Shown here: in pieces, positions 37,962 through 48,062 of the stretch
Numbering within the stretch: the first letter of the stretch is position 1
Layout: the number at the start of each line of letters is the position of its first letter
DNA from: Coleophoma eucalyptorum
Lineage: Eukaryota > Ascomycota > Leotiomycetes > Helotiales > Dermateaceae
Assembly (NCBI GenBank): GCA_026120035.1
Contig: JALRME010000059.1
Location: 62,001 to 126,000, forward strand
Length of the DNA stretch: 64,000 nt
Reading direction: 5' to 3'
Position numbers and translations under genes: made by a program
The notes under the pieces: generated by a model
What the model saw: the letters and a program-made list of their open reading frames with translations, nothing else
Databases searched by the model: none
What the model was told of the DNA's origin: nothing

Positions 37962-40900
37962 GTTAGTCCTCCAATAGTTTTTAAGATCTATTGGTATTAA
38001 AAAAAATCGGGTCAATTTCAAGAAAAACTTTATAGTTAGCGTATTATTACGCTAAGTTTAGTTAACTTGAAGCGAAGCTTACTTAAGCACATATAATTAT
38101 ATGAGTAAGAACGTTCAACGACTAGAAGGTGAATAGTGCTAATAATAATCCTTCCAAAGAAACCCGACGTTTATATTTATTTAGATATAGCATATTAAGG
38201 AATACCCTTTTATGTTTAATATAATTCATGATAATTCATGTTAATAATTTATAATAGATACAATTAATAATTAATTGTACTTAATCTAAAAAAAAAAATA
38301 AAAAAAAAATATATATATAATATAATGAAAAAAAACGTAAATGTAAATTCGAATATTAAAACTTATTTAGATAAAGATCTAAATAAAAATAACACTTGCA
38401 CAAATCAAGGCAATACTCCACTTATATTTAGTAAAAAATTAAATAATAATACAAAAGTAATACCTTTAAGAGCAATAGTAAATAAAGTAGGACCTACTAG
38501 ACATTTTACACCTGCATCACAGGAATGATTTAACAGTGTATATGCATATAATAAAAATTATACTAAATCATTACCCACTGCAGATAAACAATTAATGAAA
38601 TTAGTAAGAAGTTATTTTAATCTTTATATAAAAAAACATTTAAATTATGAAGTAAAAAAATCTAAAAGCTTAGCAACTAGATTTAGAAGACTATCAGTAA
38701 AAAGAATATTTGTAGGTAAAGGAGATTTAAAACATACTAGTACAAAAGTTATTATTACTTTATATGTTTATAACTATGAAAGAAGAAAATTTATAGTGAG
38801 ACATGATGAGGAAGTACGTAATTGATTCAATACTAATTCTATGTATTTAAAAAAATACACTAAACAACCTTTAGTTAGAAGACTATCAAATGATAATGTT
38901 TCCTTTAGTTACGAAAATTGATTTAATTGAAAATCATATGATGTATTTAATAAAAAATCTAAGGATTTAAATAATTCAATGTTAGAATTATTTTACTTTA
39001 AAAAATTCTTTGGTAGATTATCAATATCTGATTCTAGAACAGGTTTAGTCAATACTACTGGTGTTATAAATAACAACACCAAAATGGTTAATGATAAACC
39101 TATATATATATTTATACCTTTATATAAAGATTATGTACAATATATATCTAATAGTAATTTAAGTGAATGAAACAAACCTTCATTTGATAATTTTTTAAAT
39201 CTTATACGTTTGGTAAGTCTTAATAATATAAAAAATCTGAAAAATAATGAATTAGATTTAAGTGAAAAAACTTTATATTTAAATTTTGTAAAAAATTATT
39301 TATCGAAACTTTTCTTTGTTAATAATAAATTAACTAAAGTAAATCTAAACTTAGAAACATTAAGTACATTAAAAGGTTCTTTAGGAGCAAAATTTAGATA
39401 TAGATATTTAAAACATAGATATTTAATATTAAAAAGAATATTACATTCATATAAAGGTAAAACTGGTATAGATAAGAAAAAAGCTTTAAGTAATTTTACT
39501 TTAAAAGAATATATCTTTATTTTATCTAATATTAATATTAAAAATTTAATTAACTTAAGAAAGAAAAGTATAGATTTCCGAGATATAACTTTATATATTA
39601 ACCATATAAACAAATATTTAAGTAAAAACCTGTATTTTATACACTATAGTTTTATAAACGGTTTACTTAATAGTTTATTAAAAAAAAATAATAAAATTAA
39701 CTTTAGAAATAAAACAATATATCTTGAGTATTATAAATACATATTTAACGGTAAATTTTCTACTGGTACACTTAGAAATAATCCTTCATTTGATGAATTT
39801 AAAGCTCTTTTAGACCAATTTAGCGTAGATGATTTTGAGTATTTAAAAAACAAATACGAATATTATAACTCTTTAACTAAAGGTAAGTTCATTGTAAATA
39901 GTGTTGAAGACTATTATAAAGTTCTTGAAGAAGTTAATAACAGAAATTACACTAATTTAAAAGGAAAAAAAAGAAGTACAATATTAGAAAATATACGTAA
40001 GAATATGTTTAAAGATTACTCCGATAATATAACAACAATAGATGTTAAGGATATTATTAGCTATTCTACAGTTAATTTATATAAATTAGGAGAAAAATTT
40101 AGACAAAGAACTCTTATGAATTACTTTAAAGAAACATACTTAAGTTTACATGAACTTATGTTTAACCAAAATAAATTTACTAATTCATTTATGAAATATT
40201 TAACACGTTTAGTTAGCAATCTTTATAATAAAAAAGTCGTATTTAATATAGTTGATTTAAGAAAATTACATTTAAATAGTGATATTTATACACAAGTTGT
40301 TTCAATGAAACTTAAAAATAGACATAATAGATTATATAGAGTGCTTAAAAAATCTTTAAGTAGAGTAAAAATGCCTTTAGTAAAAAGAATTAATTATAAA
40401 CAGAGTAATACATTTACAGATCAATTATTATTAAATAAAGTAAGAAATATTAAAATTAACACTATTTTAGTTAATTACATTTCAAATAAAGATCCTTTAA
40501 ATAAATTGTTATTTAATTTATATTCTAAAGTTTTATATTTAAATAATTCTGTGGAAGAAAAATTAAATACCTTAAATTCTAGTGAAGAAAAATCAAAAGA
40601 CGTATATGATGAGTCTTCGATAATTAAATCAATGAAACACATTAATATGGCTGGTATTAGAATAGAAGCTAAAGGTAGATTAACAAGACGATTTACTGCA
40701 AGTAGATCCGTATTTAAAATGAAATGAATAGGTGGTTTAAAAAATATAGATGCTTCTTTTAAAAAATTATCTACTGTTGTTTTAAGAGGTAATACTAAAT
40801 CGAATATACTATACACAAATATTAACACTAAAAACCGTAATGGAGCTTTTGGAGTTAAAGGTTGAGTAAGTAGCAAGTAACATGATAGGTAGAGAGCGAT

Positions 40901-41041
40901 AACAATGTAATATTTTCGCGTTGCACTAATTATATATATATATTTAAATAAATAAACGAAGACATAGTCTGAACTCTTTTGTGAGAAAGAGAAATAAAAA
41001 ACTTGTTTTAAGACAAGTTAATTTTATGTTAACAAATTTTG
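37962..41041 (+). other. Group I intron in rnl (mL2449-type) carrying rps3
   Basis: The intron splits the domain V sequence GGGAT^AACAGGCT, the site equivalent to E. coli 23S position 2449, where many ascomycetes hold a group IA intron encoding Rps3. The 5' exon ends in T (37961) and the intron ends in G (41041), as group I splicing needs. The 3' core has the P7-like GAAGACATAGTCTGAAC near 40960-40980, and the 5' core lies around 38110-38170. At 3,080 bp it is the only intron seen in the mitochondrial part. Confidence 0.88.
38325..40880 (+). CDS. rps3: Ribosomal protein uS3m in the rnl intron, enlarged
   Basis: Small-subunit mitochondrial ribosomal protein. Its place in the rnl group I intron and its Lys/Asn-rich composition mark it as Rps3. 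The N-terminal part has VIPLRAIVNKVGPTRHFTPASQEW, typical of fungal Rps3, and the C-terminal part has the conserved INMAGIRIEAKGRLTRRFTASRS and the GAFGVKGW ending. TGA Trp codons occur at 38526, 38822, 39168 and 40725. At 851 aa it is much longer than the usual 400-550. The excess is in the middle, roughly residues 200-700, with Asn/Lys/Leu-rich sequence that looks like expansion. No homing endonuclease motif was seen. Confidence 0.9.
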
Positions 41042-41668
41042 AACAGGCTAATTGCGCCAGAGAGTACAAATTGAGTGCGCAGTTTGGCACCTCGATGTCG
41101 GCTTAACTTATCCACATGAATGCAGAAATCATGAAGGGTTAGACTGTTCGTCTATTAATAAGTTACACGAGCTGGGTTAAATACGTCGTGAGACAGTATG
41201 GTTTCTATCTTCTAGAGGAAATTAGAATAAAATAAGGATAGCCCCCTCGTACGAAAGGAGCTGGGTATATTAACCTATGGTTTACCTGTTGTTTATGCGC
41301 CCTATATTAATTTAAGTATATGTGTGCTATTATTTGTTTTGAATGAGCAATCAAACAGAACAAGGAATAGATTTAACTATACTGGGATGTTACTTTCACT
41401 TAAGTAAATTTATAGCATAGGCACGGCAGGAACGCTATGTTAGTGAGAGATAAGTGTTGAATGCATCTAGCCACGAAACTTACCTTAAGATATTCTTAAA
41501 TATACGTAGTAGAACACTACGATTTTGTAGTTAAATTATATTTAATTACAATCAATAGGCTTTAGCTGAAAGAATTTCAATGTTTTTAGGCGTAAAGTAC
41601 TAATTCCATATATTACCATTTAAAATCTATATCAATACATAACTAAAAACAAAACAGTAAAAATCTTT

Positions 41669-41739
41669 GCTTAGTTAGCATAAAAGTAATGTAGCTGTTT
41701 TGTAATCAGCTGAAACAAGTGCGATACTTGTACTGGGCT
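41669..41739 (+). tRNA. trnT: tRNA-Thr (TGT)
   Basis: 71 nt. Acceptor GCTTAGT/ACTGGGC with G-T pairs, anticodon loop TTTGTAA. First of the cluster after rnl. Confidence 0.9.
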
Positions 41740-41804
41740 ATTTAACATAAAATTTATATTTTATTTTTACTTTTTTATAAAAGTGTACTCTTCTAATAAG
41801 AAAA

Positions 41805-41877
41805 GGCCTTATAGTCAAGAGGTTACGACATAATGTTTTCACCATTACACGCGAGGGTTCGAGTCCCTCTAAGGCTA
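41805..41877 (+). tRNA. trnE: tRNA-Glu (TTC)
   Basis: 73 nt. Acceptor GGCCTTA/TAAGGCT (first pair G-T), anticodon loop TTTTCAC, T arm GAGGGTTCGAGTCCCTC. Confidence 0.92.
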
Positions 41878-41901
41878 ATTTAAATATCTTTTTAGATTAA
41901 A

Positions 41902-41972
41902 CGCGGGTTGATGTAACAGTAACATAACTGGCTCATGCCCAGTATATAGGGGTGCAATTCCTTTGCCCGCGC
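41902..41972 (+). tRNA. trnM: tRNA-Met (CAT), first of three
   Basis: 71 nt. Acceptor CGCGGGT/GCCCGCG, anticodon loop CTCATGC. The C at position 1 is the type often seen in initiator tRNAs, but I cannot assign its role. Confidence 0.88.
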
Positions 41973-42044
41973 CTTGTAATTATATTTTACTTTACCTATG
42001 CATACTAAAGTACAAATTATTGTCTTACAGAGTATACATAATAA

Positions 42045-42117
42045 AAGGCTATAGCTTAATCGGTAAAGCAAGCTGCTCATGACAGCTTAGATGTGTGTTC
42101 AAATCACTCTGGCCTTA
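42045..42117 (+). tRNA. trnM: tRNA-Met (CAT), second of three
   Basis: 73 nt. Acceptor AAGGCTA/TGGCCTT, anticodon loop CTCATGA. One of three CAT tRNAs; one may be the lysidine-type Ile-2 tRNA. Confidence 0.88.
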
Positions 42118-42141
42118 GCTAATACGATTTATTTTATTTAT

Positions 42142-42224
42142 ATCCGAGTGCTGGAATTGGTAGACAGGGCGAGCTTAAGTTTCGCTGATTTAATATCGTA
42201 AACGTTCAAGTCGTTTTTCGGATA
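42142..42224 (+). tRNA. trnL: tRNA-Leu (TAA)
   Basis: 83 nt with long variable arm. Acceptor ATCCGAG/TTCGGAT, anticodon loop CTTAAGT. Reads UUR. Confidence 0.92.
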
Positions 42225-42337
42225 ATTATTTAAATCATTAGTTGGTTTGGTGGTATTTTACTTTGTAGAATACTATTGCTTTGCATCTGCTTATGTAAAG
42301 CTAGAGCAGCATCCGTAATAGCGTCCATAGGTAATAA

Positions 42338-42409
42338 GGGGACATAGTTTAACTGGTAAAACTGCGATTTTGCATATCGTTATTTCAGGATCGAGTCCTG
42401 ATGTCTCCA
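42338..42409 (+). tRNA. trnA: tRNA-Ala (TGC)
   Basis: 72 nt. Acceptor GGGGACA/TGTCTCC, anticodon loop TTTGCAT. Confidence 0.92.
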
Positions 42410-42440
42410 TATAACAAATATTATTTATTATATATTAAAA

Positions 42441-42513
42441 GCCCGAGAAGCTCAATTGGTTGAGCGGAACTCTGAAGATGTTTAGGTTATAAGTTCGAAT
42501 CTTATCTTGGGCA
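42441..42513 (+). tRNA. trnF: tRNA-Phe (GAA)
   Basis: 73 nt. Acceptor GCCCGAG/CTTGGGC, D stem GCTC/GAGC, anticodon loop CTGAAGA. Confidence 0.92.
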
Positions 42514-42717
42514 AATCTATATATATTTTAATATCTACTATAAGGTCTTTATTTACTTTCAATTTACAGCTAGATTGATAGTTTTTATATTGTGACTAAG
42601 GGAAGGAAAGGCAAGGTAAGACAAAGCATAAATAGTTTATGCGAACTATATAAATTATTAATAATCGTGTTAATCTAAGTTATATATAATGTTAAGTTAA
42701 TATATTTATATATTAAA

Positions 42718-42798
42718 AAGGTAATGATGGAATGGTAGACATGAATAGCTTAGGACTATTTGATTTTAATCTTATCCGTTCAAGTCGGATTTACCTTA
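42718..42798 (+). tRNA. trnL: tRNA-Leu (TAG)
   Basis: About 81 nt. Acceptor AAGGTAA/TTACCTT, anticodon loop CTTAGGA, T arm CCGTTCAAGTCGG. Reads CUN. Confidence 0.9.
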
Positions 42799-42806
42799 TA
42801 TTAATA

Positions 42807-42879
42807 TATGTTGTAGACTAATCGGTAAGTCATAAATTTTTGGTATTTAGCTATGAGTGTTCGAATCACTCCAACATAA
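42807..42879 (+). tRNA. trnQ: tRNA-Gln (TTG)
   Basis: 73 nt. Acceptor TATGTTG/CAACATA, D stem GACT/AGTC, anticodon loop TTTTGGT. Confidence 0.92.
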
Positions 42880-42904
42880 GGTTTATAGTAATATACTTAA
42901 TAAA

Positions 42905-42978
42905 GGTGGATATAGTTCAATGGTAGAGCAACTGTATGTGGCACAGTCCGTTCCCTGTTCGAATCAGGGTGTCCGCCC
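42905..42978 (+). tRNA. trnH: tRNA-His (GTG)
   Basis: 74 nt. Acceptor GGTGGAT/GTCCGCC, anticodon loop with GTG (TATGTGGCA), T arm CCCTGTTCGAATCAGGG. Confidence 0.92.
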
Positions 42979-43181
42979 ATGTAAAAATAAAATAATATTA
43001 TATAGAATTCTCGTTCTTTAGTCTTGTTTCTTGCGGAGCAGGTAGAACTAACAATTAATATAAAAGGCTTTGTTGATGGTTTATGTAAACTTAAACTATT
43101 AGTTTAGAGAGGCTTTCTTCTTTTACTCTTGGTTTTAACATTTTATTTTATTTTCCTTTTATTTTTCTTTTTCTATATAAA

Positions 43182-43254
43182 GCCAGGATAGTTCAATTGG
43201 TTAGAACATTAATTTCATGCGTTAAGAATGGGAATTCAAATTTCCCTCCCGGTT
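43182..43254 (+). tRNA. trnM: tRNA-Met (CAT), third of three
   Basis: 73 nt. Acceptor GCCAGGA/TCCCGGT has an A-C mismatch at pair 4, anticodon loop TTTCATG. The role (initiator, elongator or Ile-2) cannot be told from sequence alone. Confidence 0.82.
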
Positions 43255-43478
43255 AAATAAAAATATTTAATTTTTATCTTATTTACTTTTACTTATGCTT
43301 TTTATTATACAGTAAAGACAGCAACATCTAAACTGTAAAAAAAAAATTATATTAATATACCATATAGTGCTTCATACATACTTATTTAATTTTTGCCTTT
43401 AAAAACAAAGAAGTAAAGAAAAAAAGAGGTATGCAAGACAAGGCCTCTGGTACTACGCAAAAAAGTAGTGACTATATG
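43255..43478 (+). other. Spacer in the tRNA cluster
   Basis: No gene. T-rich then A-rich, ending with a short hairpin-like sequence (tactacgcaaaaaagtagtg) directly before the remoulded tRNA. Confidence 0.45.
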
Positions 43479-43549
43479 GCGGCCATAAGTTAATGGTAGA
43501 CTATTTGCCTTCGAAGCAATCTGTGTAGATTCGAATTCTACTGACCGTA
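43479..43549 (+). tRNA. tRNA with TCG anticodon (Arg), remoulded from tRNA-Gly
   Basis: 71 nt and identical to tRNA-Gly (34206-34276) at 64 of 71 positions, but the anticodon loop is CTTCGAA, giving TCG (Arg CGN) where the parent has TCC (Gly). A C-G pair in the T stem has become A-T by two matching changes, which suggests a maintained RNA. The acceptor has a C-A mismatch (GCGGCCA/TGACCGT). Two other Arg tRNAs (ACG, TCT) follow, so its role is unclear. It could be an active remoulded tRNA or a pseudogene. Confidence 0.8.
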
Positions 43550-43803
43550 ATTAAAAATATTATCATTTAAGTTATTTGTAATTACTTAGATATAACTTTT
43601 GTTATTTTAGTTACAATACTTTTATCCCTTTTTTCTTTAATACATTCATACCTATACATTAACTTATGCTTTATATTTTGTAAAAGCGTATGCTTTTGTA
43701 AAGCACAAGCATTATAACAAAAAGCTAAAGCAAGTACTAAAAAAAATAATAATAGTCATATATGTTCAGTATAGTGTTTTCTTTTTTTTTATTAAAAAAA
43801 AAA

Positions 43804-43875
43804 GGCATTTTAGCTTAATGGTAGAGCTTTGTATTACGGATACAATGGTTATAGGTTCGAGTCCTGTAGATGTCT
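43804..43875 (+). tRNA. trnR: tRNA-Arg (ACG)
   Basis: 72 nt. Acceptor GGCATTT/AGATGTC, anticodon loop TTACGGA. Reads CGN codons. Confidence 0.9.
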
Positions 43876-43935
43876 TACAAAGGTATACATAATAGTAAGT
43901 AATCAAATATTAATCTATAATAAAAATTTAGTAAA

Positions 43936-44006
43936 CTCTTATTAGCTCAATGGTAGAGCAGGATACTTCTAATATCTAGATCTAAGTTCAAATCTTAGAT
44001 AAGAAT
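43936..44006 (+). tRNA. trnR: tRNA-Arg (TCT)
   Basis: 71 nt. Acceptor CTCTTAT/ATAAGAA with a C-A mismatch at the first pair, D stem GCTC/GAGC, anticodon loop CTTCTAA. Reads AGR, the main Arg codons here. Confidence 0.87.
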
Positions 44007-44385
44007 CATGCTCTTGGTTTAAGTTTTTTGTTGTTTTTTATTTGATATCCTTTTCTTAATCCTTTGTTCTTATTACATATCAAAAAATAAAAATGACCCA
44101 TTAATTAATATTACGTAACTTGATGTTATGGCATTACTTTTCTTTACTTTGGTTTCGTGTTTCGCAATAAACCAACAGTAAAAGGAGAAAGCCTTACATA
44201 CCTATTGCATACTATTTGAAATGTATAGTTAGACAAAGCACTTACATGTTTTGTAAAGCACTATACATAAAAGTAGTATGGATAAATACAAGTTATATTT
44301 ACCATAATAAACAATTAATAATTATTGTCTTTATAAGTTAAGATTATAAATTATTTATTGTTATTATATACATATATATATATAA
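44007..44385 (+). other. Spacer before nad1
   Basis: No frame or RNA found. It contains GGAGAAAGCCTTA at about 44182-44194, the two halves of the dispersed motif fused without the intervening hairpin, and a TA-rich run just before the nad1 ATG. Confidence 0.45.
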
Positions 44386-45468
44386 ATGTTTTATTCACCT
44401 ACCTTAATTTCTATATTAGAAGTGGTATTAATAACTGTACCTACTTTATTAACTGTAGCTTATGTAACTGTAGCGGAAAGAAAAACAATGGCTAGTATGC
44501 AAAGAAGATTAGGACCTAATGCCGTAGGGTATTTAGGTTTACTTCAAGCATTTGCAGATGCTCTTAAACTTCTTTTAAAAGAATACGTTTCACCTACACA
44601 AGCTAACATTGTTTTATTCTTCCTTGGTCCTATTATAACTTTTATTTTTGCATATTTAGGTTATTTAGTTGTACCTTTTGGTCCCGGTTTAGCTTTAAGT
44701 GACTTTAATTTAGGTATATTATACATGTTAGCCGTTTCTTCTCTGTCTACATATGGTATATTATTAGCGGGTTGAAGTGCTAACAGTAAATATGCTTTTT
44801 TAGGTTCACTAAGAAGTACTGCTCAATTAATTAGTTATGAATTAATCTTAAGTTCAGCTATATTAATAGTTATAATGTTAACAGGTAGTTTAAATTTAAC
44901 TGTTAACATAGAAGCTCAAAGAAGTGTTTGATTCATAATACCTTTATTTCCTATATTTATTGTATTCTTTATAGGTGCTATAGCAGAAACTAATAGACCT
45001 CCTTTTGACTTAGCTGAAGCTGAATCAGAACTTGTTAGTGGGTTTATGACAGAACACTCTGCAGTTATATTCGTATTTTTCTTCTTAGCAGAATATGGTA
45101 GTATTGTTTTAATCTGTATATTAAATAGTATACTATTTTTAGGTGGTTATTTACACGATCTATCATTTTTATCTCCTATTATGGAATATATTGATTATGA
45201 TTACTACATGAGTAACATAAACACTGCAAATTTATTCTCTAACCCTATATTAGAAGGATTATTCTATGGTTTAGCCTTAGGGATAAAATCAAGTGCATTA
45301 ATCTTTACTTTTATTTGAGTAAGAGCTTCATTCCCTCGTATAAGATATGATCAATTAATGTCATTCTGTTGAACTGTTTTATTACCAATTGTTATAGCAT
45401 TTGTAGTACTAATACCTTGTATATTATATAGCTTTGGGACCATACCCAGTAACATATTTCTATTATAG
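44386..45468 (+). CDS. nad1: NADH dehydrogenase subunit 1
   Basis: Membrane subunit of complex I near the quinone site, 360 aa in code 4. Conserved blocks: [45 protein letters not shown] and [21 protein letters not shown]. It ends in [12 protein letters not shown], the normal C-terminus. Intronless. The final 35 bases overlap the accessory ORF in another frame. Confidence 0.97.
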
Positions 45469-46572
45469 CGTTACATATATATTATATTCACTTATTTTAA
45501 CTATGCTTTCTAGAGATCCAATTAATAATATCATTTATAAAAAAATTAATTTTTTTTTTAATATCAATTATAAAATTAATTTTAAATGTTTGATTATTGG
45601 TTTACTAGTGTTAGCTTCTCAAGTTTTATATTTAAATATTATATGTATATTTTTATATATAGTTTTATCTTTAATTATATATAAAAAACCTTATATTTTA
45701 CATGGCGTATTGCTTTATGTTAATAACATAACATTTTATAAAACAGTTAAAATGCTTGTTTTTATTTTATCAATATGTATACCGATGAATCTTTGTATAG
45801 GGCTATCTAATGAAGAGCAAGTATGCATGACTATATTGCTTATTTGTTGTTCTATAGAATACTTACCTTATATGAAAAAAACTTTAATAAATTTCTTTAG
45901 TTACATTAAAAATAATAAATTAGAATATATATCTATTTTTATTTTTAATAGATTGTTTATCCAAAGTATTATTACTCTTATTTTTGCTCTGCTTATTTTA
46001 ATAGATATAGAATTTACTATTAACATAATCATACCAATATATTCTAAATCATACTTCTTAAATTTAATTTGTAATTCATTTATTGCAGATATAATTGTAT
46101 GAATGTGATCAGGTTTCGACGGAGGTGGTCCTTCTCAACCTTCAGGATCAGGAGGATCAGGAGGATCAGGAGGATCCGGTGGACCCGGTGGATCCGGAGG
46201 ACCCTCTATGACATTTGGGCATGCATCAGGGTCAAACACAGGGTCAGGGTCAGCATCAAATACAGAGTCAGGATCAGGGTCAAACACAGGGTCAGGAGTA
46301 GATCCTAATGTTGATAGTAAAGATGTCAATGACTATGATCCTTCAATGCCTGTTGATTTTCTTGCATATGAGAGACGGTTAAATAGTAGTATTTTGGCTA
46401 AATTAGATTTACAAAATACTTTAAATACACGTACTTATACTAAAAAACCTATTTATCATACATCTTGAACTCCTGAAGCTTCATTTAACTTTGAAGAAAA
46501 GAAATATATAGATAGACGTATACATGCTTCTCAAGATGCACCTTTTACATTTGAGCACGGTTATGATTCTTA
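45434..46572 (+). CDS. nad1-linked accessory membrane ORF (continues at 10278)
   Basis: A code 4 frame overlapping the end of nad1; TTG 45434 is the first plausible start and no ATG lies near. About 220 N-terminal residues are strongly hydrophobic with several helices and contain EQVCMTILLICCSIEYLPY, paralogous to the cox2-linked ORF. A linker of GGS/GGP repeats (46120-46205) and then Gly-Ser-Asn-Thr repeats (46220-46300) follows, then a polar domain. The frame enters the terminal repeat and is cut by N here, but continues from 10278 to a stop at 10524, giving about 427 aa. Function unknown. Confidence 0.72.
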
Positions 46573-46737
46573 NNNNNNNNNNNNNNNNNNNNNNNNNNNN
46601 NNNNNNNNNNNNNNNNNNNNNNNNNNNNNNNNNNNNNNNNNNNNNNNNNNNNNNNNNNNNNNNNNNNNNNTATAAAACAAGAAATGGGACTTATAGAGTG
46701 ATAGTGGAAAGAAACCTTGTAAAAAAATCCTTTGGTA
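46471..46737 (+). repeat. Terminal direct repeat, right copy, interrupted by Ns
   Basis: 46471-46572 equals 10278-10379 and 46671-46737 equals 10378-10444. After 46737 the sequence changes abruptly to nuclear DNA. The two flanks of the gap overlap by two bases on the left copy. Confidence 0.95.
46573..46670. other. Assembly gap of 98 N
   Basis: A run of 98 N inside the repeated segment. By comparison with the uninterrupted left copy nothing is missing, so the gap is an artefact of joining two overlapping contigs. Confidence 0.9.
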
Positions 46738-46964
46738 TTACACGGTTCTATTAACTTACACATTCTAAACTAGAATGCGCTATGCAGCGGCACCATGATC
46801 ACGGCTGGCACATATGCCACTTCCGACGTTGTATTGCTACCTCTACCACTATAGGCGTATCCTGGATAACCACACAAGCAACAGTCTCGATCATTAAGAA
46901 AGTTAACTAAAGAAAACTAGTGACATCCAATTCGCCTTCTGCAATAGTAACTGGTTCACAAAGC
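46738..46964. other. Nuclear sequence after the mitochondrial junction
   Basis: Balanced base composition; the start of the right nuclear flank. No gene seen except the 3' side of the exonuclease fragment. Confidence 0.5.
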
Positions 46965-47390
46965 TTAGTCGGAATAGTAATAGTCGTAGTCCGCACTGCT
47001 GACGATGTCCCTACAGCTGGTCGGACCGTCATCCTCCCAATTGGCGCCTTCATTGAGGTAGTTACGTGGAGGGGCGTAATTCCGCTCATCCAAAGTCCTG
47101 TTCTGGTCTTCGCTCCACGGAGCTAACGTCTTATCTCTACCGTAGGGTTGGTACTCCGGTTTGTGAGACTCCTTGACACGCTTCTTGGTTTCTTTGTTAA
47201 CCAGGTCTCGCCACCTATTGGTATTCGACCAGAATTTGTTCCACAACTGAGGGAGATACTGGACATCGCCAACACAGTAAGAGATGATTTCATCGGGGAT
47301 TGGGCGCTGTTCGAAAACCCAACCACAGATTCTTTTGGCCTTGCGAATCAGGCCGCAGAATCCCGGCAGCAGTACATAGGTACAGCACTA
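46965..47390 (-). pseudogene. 3' fragment of an RNase D-like 3'-5' exonuclease domain gene
   Basis: On the - strand a frame open from about 47390 to a stop at 46965 encodes FEQRPIPDEIISYCVGDVQYLPQLW, the final motif (Y-C-x-x-D-V) of the DnaQ-like/RNase D exonuclease fold, in the form of fungal '3'-5' exonuclease domain' proteins, and the usual basic tail after it. The N-terminal two thirds with the DxE motif are not found upstream: that DNA has stops in this frame and then the thioesterase gene. It is a truncated or decayed gene; a distant exon cannot be excluded. Confidence 0.6.
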
Positions 47391-47486
47391 AGATCTGGCA
47401 ATGGTGTCAGCTCAGCGTTCTCACAGCTCACGAATCATCACGACGTATGTTTCAATCGAACTTTCAACCTCTAGCATCTTTTTAAA

Positions 47487-48062
47487 ATGACGGAACTAGA
47501 AGAAGCACACTTCAACACCATACCATGGTGTTCCCAGCTCCTCAACAACTCCGATGTCATCATCGCTCCAACCCGCTCCCGCCAGCCAAAGCCCCACACG
47601 GAAGATATCCTAATATTCAAAACCCTTAACTCCAACGAAATGGTCAAGTTCTGGCTCTCTTTCCATAAACGCCCTCCTCAGGGCGATTCATGGATCGAAG
47701 AAGTCAGCGTCTTAGTCGCTCTTGGCGCGGAAATGAATGGAGCACCATACATGCTCCACGGCGGCATTGCGGCGACTCTTATGGATGAAGTGCTCTCTGT
47801 TTTAATGACAATTAATAATGAGACTCATCACGATAACGAGCATCCTTCCAGCACAAGTGCGGTGACAGTGCGTTTGGATGTACGGTACTTGAGGCCGGTT
47901 AGACCACCGGGGACGTTTTTGATAATTGCAAGGTTTAAGGAGAAGATGAACGAGGGAAAGAAGATGTTTTTAGAGGCAGAGATTAGGGATAGGGAAGGAG
48001 TTGCATTAGTCAAGGTAGACTCGGTGTGGGCTCGAGTTCCTAGGATTCGTGCGACTTTGTAA
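47487..48062 (+). CDS. Hot-dog fold thioesterase (PaaI/THEM4-like)
   Basis: 191 aa, single exon, complete with ATG and TAA. The C-terminal 110 residues form a thioesterase superfamily domain: the HGGIAATLMDEVLS motif of the 4HBT fold near residues 92-105, the VRLDVRYLRPVRPPGTF strand pair near 133-149 and AEIRDREGVALVKVDSVWARV at the end. The enzymes hydrolyse acyl-CoA thioesters; the substrate here is unknown. The N-terminal 70 residues (PWCSQLLNN) resemble other fungal relatives. No targeting signal is obvious. Confidence 0.85.
   Translation: MTELEEAHFNTIPWCSQLLNNSDVIIAPTRSRQPKPHTEDILIFKTLNSNEMVKFWLSFHKRPPQGDSWIEEVSVLVALGAEMNGAPYMLHGGIAATLMDEVLSVLMTINNETHHDNEHPSSTSAVTVRLDVRYLRPVRPPGTFLIIARFKEKMNEGKKMFLEAEIRDREGVALVKVDSVWARVPRIRATL

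Larger units (their letters stand above)
35275..41640 (+). rRNA. rnl: Large subunit ribosomal RNA, split by one group I intron
   Basis: The exons are 35275-37961 and 41042 to about 41640. Universal LSU blocks are seen: the GTTAGCTGGTTTTC-like block near 36025, GGGTCCTAAGGTAGCG near 37125, GAGAAGACCCTATGCAGCTT at 37260, the peptidyl-transferase region around 41040-41240 (AACAGGCTAATTGCGCC, TGGCACCTCGATGTCGGCT, ACGTCGTGAGACAGT) and the sarcin-ricin loop (TCGTACGAAAGGAG near 41248). The outer ends are approximate. Confidence 0.92.
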
